Shown here piece after piece: positions 49,941 through 61,162 of a stretch of DNA of 64,000 nucleotides. Numbering within the stretch: position 1 is the first letter of the stretch; every line of letters begins with the position of its first letter. Both the position numbers and the translations under genes were made by a program. Below the pieces are notes generated by a model. The model was given only the letters and a program-made list of their open reading frames with translations. It did not search any database and was not told where the DNA came from. The stretch spans positions 372,001 to 436,000 of the forward strand of contig JAJQJQ010000025.1 of assembly GCA_028622995.1 (NCBI GenBank), in the 5' to 3' direction. The DNA comes from Panagrolaimus kolymaensis. Lineage: Eukaryota > Nematoda > Chromadorea > Rhabditida > Panagrolaimidae.

Positions 49941-52900
49941 GCTTGCCCCTATTTAAATTTATTTTTATTTTCTCTAATTTTTTTAATTTGGTGCCATTAA
50001 GTCATCGACAAATAAAATTCCAAAAATTTAGTAAAAACAAATCAATTAGGTTTAAGAAAAGCAATAACGAAAATCTCGCTTGCCCCTATTTAAATTTATT
50101 TTTATTTTCTCTAATTTTTTTAATTTGGTGCCATTATGTCATCGACAAATAAAATTCCAAAAATTTAGTAAAAACAAATCAAATAGGTTTAAGAAAAGCA
50201 ATAACGAAAATCTCGCTTGCCCCTATTTAAATTTATTTTTATTTTCTCTAATTTTTTTAATTTGGTGCCATTAAGTCATCGACAAATAAAATTGCAAAAA
50301 TTTAGTAAAAACAAATCAGTGAGCTCAATGATAAGCTTTATTTAAAATCTCGCTTGCCCCTATTTAAATTTATTTTTATTTTCTCGAATTTTTTTAATTT
50401 GGTGCGATTATGTCATCGACAAATAAAATTCCAAAAATTTAGTAAAAACAAATCAATTAGGTTTAAGAAAAGCAATAACGAAAATCTCGCTTGCCCCTAT
50501 TTAAATTTATTTTTATTTTCTCGAATTTTTTTAATTTGGTGCGATTATGTCATCGACAAATAAAATTGCAAAAATTTAGTAAAAACAAATCAATTAGGTT
50601 TAAGAAAAGCAATAACGAAAATCTCGCTTGCCCCTATTTAAATTTATTTTTATTTTCTCTAATTTTTTTAATTTGGTGCCATTATGTCATCGACAAATAA
50701 AATTCCAAAAATTTAGTAAAAACAAATCAATTAGGTTTAAGAAAAGCAATAACGAAAATCTCGCTTGCCCCTATTTAAATTTATTTTTATTTTCTCTAAT
50801 TTTTTTAATTTGGTGCCATTATGTCATCGACAAATAAAATTCCAAAAATTTAGTAAAAACAAATCAATTAGGTTTAAGAAAAGCAATAACGAAAATCTCG
50901 CTTGCCCCTATTTAAATTTATTTTTATTTTCTCTAATTTTTTTAATTTGGTGCGATTATGTCATCGACAAATAAAATTGCAAAAATTTAGTAAAAACAAA
51001 TCAGTGAGCTCAATGATAAGCTTTATTTAAAATCTCGCTTGCCCCTATTTAAATTTATTTTTATTTTCTCGAATTTTTTTAATTTGGTGCCATTATGTCA
51101 TCGACAAATAAAATTCCAAAAATTTAGTAAAAACAAATCAATTAGGTTTAAGAAAAGCAATAACGAAAATCTCGCTTGCCCCTATTTAAATTTATTTTTA
51201 TTTTCTCGAATTTTTTTAATTTGGTGCGATTATGTCATCGACAAATAAAATTGCAAAAATTTAGTAAAAACAAATCAATTAGGTTTAAGAAAAGCAATAA
51301 CGAAAATCTCGCTTGCCCCTATTTAAATTTATTTTTATTTTCTCTAATTTTTTTAATTTGGTGCCATTATGTCATCGACAAATAAAATTCCAAAAATTTA
51401 GTAAAAACAAATCAATTAGGTTTAAGAAAAGCAATAACGAAAATCTCGCTTGCCCCTATTTAAATTTATTTTTATTTTCTCTAATTTTTTTAATTTGGTG
51501 CCATTAAGTCATCGACAAATAAAATTCCAAAAATTTAGTAAAAACAAATCAGTGAGCTCAATGATAAGCTTTATTTAAAATCTCGCTTGCCCCTTTTAAA
51601 TTTATTTTTATTTTCTCTAATTTTTTTAATTTGGTGCCATTAAGTCATCGACAAATAAAATTTCAAAAATTTAGTAAAAACAAATCAGTGAGCTCAATGA
51701 TAAGCATTATTTAAAATCTCGCTTGCCCCTATTTAAATTTATTTTTATTTTCTCGAATTTTTTTAATTTGGTGCCATTAAGTCATCGACAAATAAAATTG
51801 CAAAAATTTAGTAAAAACAAATCAGTGAGCTCAATGATAAGCTTTATTTAAAATCTCGCTTGCCCCTATTTAAATTTATTTTTATTTTCTCTAATTTTTT
51901 TAATTTGGTGCCATTAAGTCATCGACAAATAAAATTTCAAAAATTTAGTAAAAACAAATCAGTGAGCTCAATGATAAGCTTTATTTAAAATCTCGCTTGC
52001 CCCTATTTAAATTTATTTTTATTTTCTCGAATTTTTTTAATTTGGTGCCATTAAGTCATCGACAAATAAAATTCCAAAAATTTAGTAAAAACAAATCAGT
52101 GAGCTCAATGATAAGCTTTAATTAAAATCTCGCTTGCCCCTTTTAAATTTATTTTCATTTTCTCTAATTTTTTTAATTTGGTTCCATTAAGTCATCGACA
52201 AATAAAATTGCAAAAATTTAGTAAAAACAAATCAGTGAGCTCAATGATAAGCTTTATTTAAAATCTCGCTTGCCCCTATTTAAATTTATTTTTATTTTCT
52301 CGAATTTTTTTAATTTGGTGCCATTAAGTCATCGACAAATAAAATTCCAAAAATTTAGTAAAAACAAATCAGTGAGCTCAATGATAAGCTTTAATTAAAA
52401 TCTCGCTTGCCCCTTTTAAATTTATTTTTATTTTCTCTAATTTTTTTAATTTGGTGCCATTAAGTCATCGACAAATAAAATTCCAAAAATTTAGTAAAAA
52501 CAAATCAGTGAGCTCAATGATAAGCTTTATTTAAAATCTCGCTTGCCCCTATTTAAATTTATTTTTATTTTCTCTAATTTTTTTAATTTGGTGCCATTAT
52601 GTCATCGACAAATAAAATTCCAAAAATTTAGTAAAAACAAATCAATTAGGTTTAAGAAAAGCAATAACGAAAATCTCGCTTGCCCCTATTTAAATTTATT
52701 TTTATTTTCTCTAATTTTTTTAATTTGGTGCCATTAAGTCATCGACAAATAAAATTCCAAAAATTTAGTAAAAACAAATCAGTGAGCTCAATGATAAGCT
52801 TTATTTAAAATCTCGCTTGCCCCTTTTAAATTTATTTTTATTTTCTCTAATTTTTTTAATTTGGTGCCATTAAGTCATCGACAAATAAAATTTCAAAAAT

Positions 52901-53772
52901 TTAGTAAAAACAAATCAGTGAGCTCAATGATAAGCATTATTTAAAATCTCGCTTGCCCCTATTTAAATTTATTTTTATTTTCTCTAATTTTTTTAATTTG
53001 GTGCCATTAAGTCATCGACAAATAAAATTCCAAAAATTTAGTAAAAACAAATCAATTAGGTTTAAGAAAAGCAATAACGAAAATCTCGCTTGCCCCTATT
53101 TAAATTTATTTTTATTTTCTCTAATTTTTTTAATTTGGTGCCATTATGTCATCGACAAATAAAATTCCAAAAATTTAGTAAAAACAAATCAAATAGGTTT
53201 AAGAAAAGCAATAACGAAAATCTCGCTTGCCCCTATTTAAATTTATTTTTATTTTCTCTAATTTTTTTAATTTGGTGCCATTAAGTCATCGACAAATAAA
53301 ATTGCAAAAATTTAGTAAAAACAAATCAGTGAGCTCAATGATAAGCTTTATTTAAAATCTCGCTTGCCCCTATTTAAATTTATTTTTATTTTCTCGAATT
53401 TTTTTAATTTGGTGCGATTATGTCATCGACAAATAAAATTCCAAAAATTTAGTAAAAACAAATCAATTAGGTTTAAGAAAAGCAATAACGAAAATCTCGC
53501 TTGCCCCTATTTAAATTTATTTTTATTTTCTCGAATTTTTTTAATTTGGTGCGATTATGTCATCGACAAATAAAATTGCAAAAATTTAGTAAAAACAAAT
53601 CAATTAGGTTTAAGAAAAGCAATAACGAAAATCTCGCTTGCCCCTATTTAAATTTATTTTTATTTTCTCTAATTTTTTTAATTTGGTGCCATTATGTCAT
53701 CGACAAATAAAATTCCAAAAATTTAGTAAAAACAAATCAATTAGGTTTAAGAAAAGCAATAACGAAAATCTC
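49941..53772 (+). repeat. Higher-order repeat with 3010-bp period
   Basis: The six-monomer string 49941-50762 recurs at 52951-53772, offset 3010 bp (22 monomers). It includes the rare CAAATAGG form-B variant (about 50180 and 53190) followed by GCGATTATG CTCGAA monomers. Between the copies lie further GCGATTATG, TTTC/AAGCATTATT and GCTTTAATTA monomers, and one TTTTCATTTTC variant with GGTTCC near 52153-52182. Confidence 0.88.
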
Positions 53773-56700
53773 GCTTGCCCCTATTTAAATTTATTTTTAT
53801 TTTCTCTAATTTTTTTAATTTGGTGCCATTAAGTCATCGACAAATAAAATTCCAAAAATTTAGTAAAAACAAATCAGTGAGCTCAATGATAAGCTTTATT
53901 TAAAATCTCGCTTGCCCCTTTTAAATTTATTTTTATTTTCTCTAATTTTTTTAATTTGGTGCCATTAAGTCATCGACAAATAAAATTTCAAAAATTTAGT
54001 AAAAACAAATCAGTGAGCTCAATGATAAGCATTATTTAAAATCTCGCTTGCCCCTATTTAAATTTATTTTTATTTTCTCGAATTTTTTTAATTTGGTGCC
54101 ATTAAGTCATCGACAAATAAAATTGCAAAAATTTAGTAAAAACAAATCAGTGAGCTCAATGATAAGCTTTATTTAAAATCTCGCTTGCCCCTATTTAAAT
54201 TTATTTTTATTTTCTCTAATTTTTTTAATTTGGTGCCATTAAGTCATCGACAAATAAAATTTCAAAAATTTAGTAAAAACAAATCAGTGAGCTCAATGAT
54301 AAGCTTTATTTAAAATCTCGCTTGCCGCTATTTAAATTTATTTTTATTTTCTCGAATTTTTTTAATTTGGTGCCATTAAGTCATCGACAAATAAAATTCC
54401 AAAAATTTAGTAAAAACAAATCAGTGAGCTCAATGATAAGCTTTAATTAAAATCTCGCTTGCCCCTTTTAATTTTATTTTTATTTTCTCTAATTTTTTTA
54501 ATTTGGTGCCATTAAGTCATCGACAAATAAAATTCCAAAAATTTAGTAAAAACAAATCAGTGAGCTCAATGATAAGCTTTATTTAAAATCTCGATTGCCC
54601 CTATTTAAATTTATTTTTATTTTCTCTAATTTTTTTAATTTGGTGCCATTAAGTCATCGACAAATAAAATTGCAAAAATTTAGTAAAAACAAATCAATTA
54701 GGTTTAAGAAAAGCAATAACGAAAATCTCGCTTGCCCCTATTTAAATTTATTTTTATTTTCTCTAATTTTTTTAATTTGGTGCCATTATGTCATCGACAA
54801 ATAAAATTCCAAAAATTTAGTAAAAACAAATCAATTAGGTTTAAGAAAAGCAATAACGAAAATCTCGCTTGCCCCTATTTAAATTTATTTTTATTTTCTC
54901 TAATTTTTTTAATTTGGTGCCATTATGTCATCGACAAATAAAATTCCAAAAATTTAGTAAAAACAAATCAATTAGGTTTAAGAAAAGCAATAACGAAAAT
55001 CTCGCTTGCCCCTATTTAAATTTATTTTTATTTTCTCTAATTTTTTTAATTTGGTGCCATTATGTCATCGACAAATAAAATTCCAAAAATTTAGTAAAAA
55101 CAAATCAGTGAGCTCAATGATAAGCTTTATTTAAAATCTCGCTTGCCCCTATTTAAATTTATTTTTATTTTCTCGAATTTTTTTAATTTGGTGCCATTAA
55201 GTCATCGACAAATAAAATTGCAAAAATTTAGTAAAAACAAATCAGTGAGCTCAATGATAAGCTTTATTTAAAATCTCGCTTGCCCCTATTTAAATTTATT
55301 TTTATTTTCTCGAATTTTTTTAATTTGGTGCCATTAAGTCATCGACAAATAAAATTGCAAAAATTTAGTAAAAACAAATCAGTGAGCTCAATGATAAGCT
55401 TTATTTAAAATCTCGCTTGCCCCTATTTAAATTTATTTTTATTTTCTCGAATTTTTTTAATTTGGTGCCATTAAGTCATCGACAAATAAAATTTCAAAAA
55501 TTTAGTAAAAACAAATCAGTGAGCTCAATGATAAGCTTTATTTAAAATCTCGGTTGCCCCTATTTCAATTTATTTTTATTTTCTCGAATTTTTTTAATTT
55601 GGTGCCATTAAGTCATCGACAAATAAAATTGCAAAAATTTAGTAAAAACAAATCAGTGAGCTCAATGATAAGCTTTATTTAAAATCTCGCTTGCCCCTAT
55701 TTAAATTTATTTTTATTTTCTCGAATTTTTTTAATTTGGTGCCATTAAGTCATCGACAAATAAAATTCCAAAAATTTAGTAAAAACAAATCAGTGAGCTC
55801 AATGATAAGCTTTAATTAAAATCTCGCTTGCCCCTTTTAAATTTATTTTTATTTTCTCTAATTTTTTTAATTTGGTGCCATTAAGTCATCGACAAATAAA
55901 ATTGCAAAAATTTAGTAAAAACAAATCAGTGAGCTCAATGATAAGCTTTATTTAAAATCTCGCTTGCCCCTATTTAAATTTATTTTTATTTTCTCGAATT
56001 TTTTTAATTTGGTGCGATTATGTCATCGACAAATAAAATTCCAAAAATTTAGTAAAAACAAATCAATTAGGTTTAAGAAAAGCAATAACGAAAATCTCGC
56101 TTGCCCCTATTTAAATTTATTTTTATTTTCTCTAATTTTTTTAATTTGGTGCGATTATGTCATCGACAAATAAAATTCCAAAAATTTAGTAAAAACAAAT
56201 CAATTAGGTTTAAGAAAAGCAATAACGAAAATCTCGCTTGCCCCTATTTAAATTTATTTTTATTTTCTCTAATTTTTTTAATTTGGTGCCATTAAGTCAT
56301 CGACAAATAAAATTGCAAAAATTTAGTAAAAACAAATCAGTGAGCTCAATGATAAGCTTTATTTAAAATCTCGCTTGCCCCTATTTAAATTTATTTTTAT
56401 TTTCTCGAATTTTTTTAATTTGGTGCGATTATGTCATCGACAAATAAAATTCCAAAAATTTAGTAAAAACAAATCAATTAGGTTTAAGAAAAGCAATAAC
56501 GAAAATCTCGCTTGCCCCTATTTAAATTTATTTTTATTTTCTCGAATTTTTTTAATTTGGTGCGATTATGTCATCGACAAATAAAATTGCAAAAATTTAG
56601 TAAAAACAAATCAATTAGGTTTAAGAAAAGCAATAACGAAAATCTCGCTTGCCCCTATTTAAATTTATTTTTATTTTCTCTAATTTTTTTAATTTGGTGC

Positions 56701-57193
56701 CATTATGTCATCGACAAATAAAATTGCAAAAATTTAGTAAAAACAAATCAATTAGGTTTAAGAAAAGCAATAACGAAAATCTCGCTTGCCCCTATTTAAA
56801 TTTATTTTTATTTTCTCTAATTTTTTTAATTTGGTGCCATTAAGTCATGGACAAATAAAATTCCAAAAATTTAGTAAAAACAAATCAGTGAGCTCAATGA
56901 TAAGCTTTATTTAAAATCTCGCTTGCCCCTTTTAAATTTATTTTTATTTTCTCTAATTTTTTTAATTTGGTGCCATTAAGTCATCGACAAATAAAATTTC
57001 AAAAATTTAGTAAAAACAAATCAGTGAGCTCAATGATAAGCATTATTTAAAATCTCGCTTGCCCCTATTTAAATTTATTTTTATTTTCTCGAATTTTTTT
57101 AATTTGGTGCCATTAAGTCATCGACAAATAAAATTGCAAAAATTTAGTAAAAACAAATCAGTGAGCTCAATGATAAGCTTTATTTAAAATCTC
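53773..57193 (+). repeat. Satellite segment homologous to 43510-48298 and 49941-53772
   Basis: Contains the marker series of the 2737-bp unit again: GCCGCTATTT (54320), CCTTTTAATTTT, GATTGCCCC (54593) and CTCGGTTGCC (about 55549), then a GCGATTATG series like that at 50352. Relative to the second 2737-bp copy the offset changes from 7663 to 7800 bp within the block, so one monomer was gained. Private changes include CTATTTCAATT near 55563 and CATGGAC near 56848. Confidence 0.85.
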
Positions 57194-60100
57194 GCTTGCC
57201 CCTATTTAAATTTATTTTTATTTTCTCTAATTTTTTTAATTTGGTGCCATTAAGTCATCGACAAATAAAATTTCAAAAATTTAGTAAAAACAAATCAGTG
57301 AGCTCAATGATAAGCTTTATTTAAAATCTCGCTTGCCGCTATTTAAATTTATTTTTATTTTCTCGAATTTTTTTAATTTGGTGCCATTAAGTCATCGACA
57401 AATAAAATTCCAAAAATTTAGTAAAAACAAATCAGTGAGCTCAATGATAAGCTTTAATTAAAATCTCGCTTGCCCCTTTTAATTTTATTTTTATTTTCTC
57501 TAATTTTTTTAATTTGGTGCCATTAAGTCATCGACAAATAAAATTCCAAAAATTTAGTAAAAACAAATCAGTGAGCTCAATGATAAGCTTTATTTAAAAT
57601 CTCGCTTGCCCCTATTTAAATTTATTTTTATTTTCTCTAATTTTTTTAATTTGGTGCCATTAAGTCATCGACAAATAAAATTGCAAAAATTTAGTAAAAA
57701 CAAATCAATTAGGTTTAAGAAAAGCAATAACGAAAATCTCGCTTGCCCCTATTTAAATTTATTTTTATTTTCTCTAATTTTTTTAATTTGGTGCCATTAT
57801 GTCATCGACAAATAAAATTCCAAAAATTTAGTAAAAACAAATCAATTAGGTTTAAGAAAAGCAATAACGAAAATCTCGCTTGCCCCTATTTAAATTTATT
57901 TTTATTTTCTCTAATTTTTTTAATTTGGTGCCATTATGTCATCGACAAATAAAATTCCAAAAATTTAGTAAAAACAAATCAATTAGGTTTAAGAAAAGCA
58001 ATAACGAAAATCTCGCTTGCCCCTATTTAAATTTATTTTTATTTTCTCTAATTTTTTTAATTTGGTGCCATTATGTCATCGACAAATAAAATTCCAAAAA
58101 TTTAGTAAAAACAAATCAGTGAGCTCAATGATAAGCTTTATTTAAAATCTCGCTTGCCCCTATTTAAATTTATTTTTATTTTCTCGAATTTTTTTAATTT
58201 GGTGCCATTAAGTCATCGACAAATAAAATTGCAAAAATTTAGTAAAAACAAATCAGTGAGCTCAATGATAAGCTTTATTTAAAATCTCGCTTGCCCCTAT
58301 TTAAATTTATTTTTATTTTCTCTAATTTTTTTAATTTGGTGCCATTAAGTCATCGACAAATAAAATTGCAAAAATTTAGTAAAAACAAATCAGTGAGCTC
58401 AATGATAAGCTTTATTTAAAATCTCGCTTGCCCCTATTTAAATTTATTTTTATTTTCTCTAATTTTTTTAATTTGGTGCCATTAAGTCATCGACAAATAA
58501 AATTTCAAAAATTTAGTAAAAACAAATCAGTGAGCTCAATGATAAGCTTTATTTAAAATCTCGCTTGCCGCTATTTAAATTTATTTTTATTTTCTCGAAT
58601 TTTTTTAATTTGGTGCCATTAAGTCATCGACAAATAAAATTCCAAAAATTTAGTAAAAACAAATCAGTGAGCTCAATGATAAGCTTTAATTAAAATCTCG
58701 CTTGCCCCTTTTAATTTTATTTTTATTTTCTCTAATTTTTTTAATTTGGTGCCATTAAGTCATCGACAAATAAAATTCCAAAAATTTAGTAAAAACAAAT
58801 CAGTGAGCTCAATGATAAGCTTTATTTAAAATCTCGCTTGCCCCTATTTAAATTTATTTTTATTTTCTCTAATTTTTTTAATTTGGTGCCATTAAGTCAT
58901 CGACAAATAAAATTGCAAAAATTTAGTAAAAACAAATCAGTGAGCTCAATGATAAGCTTTATTTAAAATCTCGCTTGCCCCTATTTAAATTTATTTTTAT
59001 TTTCTCTAATTTTTTTAATTTGGTGCCATTAAGTCATCGACAAATAAAATTTCAAAAATTTAGTAAAAACAAATCAGTGAGCTCAATGATAAGCTTTATT
59101 TAAAATCTCGCTTGCCGCTATTTAAATTTATTTTTATTTTCTCGAATTTTTTTAATTTGGTGCCATTAAGTCATCGACAAATAAAATTCCAAAAATTTAG
59201 TAAAAACAAATCAGTGAGCTCAATGATAAGCTTTAATTAAAATCTCGCTTGCCCCTTTTAATTTTATTTTTATTTTCTCTAATTTTTTTAATTTGGTGCC
59301 ATTAAGTCATCGACAAATAAAATTCCAAAAATTTAGTAAAAACAAATCAGTGAGCTCAATGATAAGCTTTATTTAAAATCTCGCTTGCCCCTATTTAAAT
59401 TTATTTTTATTTTCTCTAATTTTTTTAATTTGGTGCCATTAAGTCATCGACAAATAAAATTGCAAAAATTTAGTAAAAACAAATCAATTAGGTTTAAGAA
59501 AAGCAATAACGAAAATCTCGCTTGCCCCTATTTAAATTTATTTTTATTTTCTCTAATTTTTTTAATTTGGTGCCATTATGTCATCGACAAATAAAATTCC
59601 AAAAATTTAGTAAAAACAAATCAATTAGGTTTAAGAAAAGCAATAACGAAAATCTCGCTTGCCCCTATTTAAATTTATTTTTATTTTCTCTAATTTTTTT
59701 AATTTGGTGCCATTATGTCATCGACAAATAAAATTCCAAAAATTTAGTAAAAACAAATCAATTAGGTTTAAGAAAAGCAATAACGAAAATCTCGCTTGCC
59801 CCTATTTAAATTTATTTTTATTTTCTCTAATTTTTTTAATTTGGTGCCATTATGTCATCGACAAATAAAATTCCAAAAATTTAGTAAAAACAAATCAGTG
59901 AGCTCAATGATAAGCTTTATTTAAAATCTCGCTTGCCCCTATTTAAATTTATTTTTATTTTCTCGAATTTTTTTAATTTGGTGCCATTAAGTCATCGACA
60001 AATAAAATTGCAAAAATTTAGTAAAAACAAATCAGTGAGCTCAATGATAAGCTTTATTTAAAATCTCGCTTGCCCCTATTTAAATTTATTTTTATTTTCT

Positions 60101-61162
60101 CTAATTTTTTTAATTTGGTGCCATTAAGTCATCGACAAATAAAATTGCAAAACTTTAGTAAAAACAAATCAGTGAGCTCAATGATAAGCTTTATTTAAAA
60201 TCTCGCTTGCCCCTATTTAAATTTATTTTTATTTTCTCTAATTTTTTTAATTTGGTGCCATTAAGTCATCGACAAATAAAATTTCAAAAATTTAGTAAAA
60301 ACAAATCAGTGAGCTCAATGATAAGCTTTATTTAAAATCTCGCTTGCCGCTATTTAAATTTATTTTTATTTTCTCGAATTTTTTTAATTTGGTGCCATTA
60401 AGTCATCGACAAATAAAATTCCAAAAATTTAGTAAAAACAAATCAGTGAGCTCAATGATAAGCTTTAATTAAAATCTCGCTTGCCCCTTTTAATTTTATT
60501 TTTATTTTCTCTAATTTTTTTAATTTGGTGCCATTAAGTCATCGACAAATAAAATTCCAAAAATTTAGTAAAAACAAATCAGTGAGCTCAATGATAAGCT
60601 TTATTTAAAATCTCGCTTGCCCCTATTTAAATTTATTTTTATTTTCTCTAATTTTTTTAATTTGGTGCCATTAAGTCATCGACAAATAAAATTGCAAAAA
60701 TTTAGTAAAAACAAATCAATTAGGTTTAAGAAAAGCAATAACGAAAATCTCGCTTGCCCCTATTTAAATTTATTTTTATTTTCTCTAATTTTTTTAATTT
60801 GGTGCCATTATGTCATCGACAAATAAAATTCCAAAAATTTAGTAAAAACAAATCAATTAGGTTTAAGAAAAGCAATAACGAAAATCTCGCTTGCCCCTAT
60901 TTAAATTTATTTTTATTTTCTCTAATTTTTTTAATTTGGTGCCATTATGTCATCGACAAATAAAATTCCAAAAATTTAGTAAAAACAAATCAATTAGGTT
61001 TAAGAAAAGCAATAACGAAAATCTCGCTTGCCCCTATTTAAATTTATTTTTATTTTCTCTAATTTTTTTAATTTGGTGCCATTATGTCATCGACAAATAA
61101 AATTCCAAAAATTTAGTAAAAACAAATCAGTGAGCTCAATGATAAGCTTTATTTAAAATCTC
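57194..61162 (+). repeat. Higher-order repeat with 1.2-1.8 kb units marked by GCCGCT
   Basis: A string of GCCGCTATTT monomer, CCTTTTAATTTT monomer, form-A TTCC/TTGC monomers and usually three form-B monomers occurs from 57331, 59110 and 60342 (offsets 1779 and 1232 bp), with a shortened version from 58563 that lacks the form-B trio. The four versions differ mainly in how many CATTAAG monomers separate them. One AACTTTAG change near 60152 is private. Confidence 0.88.
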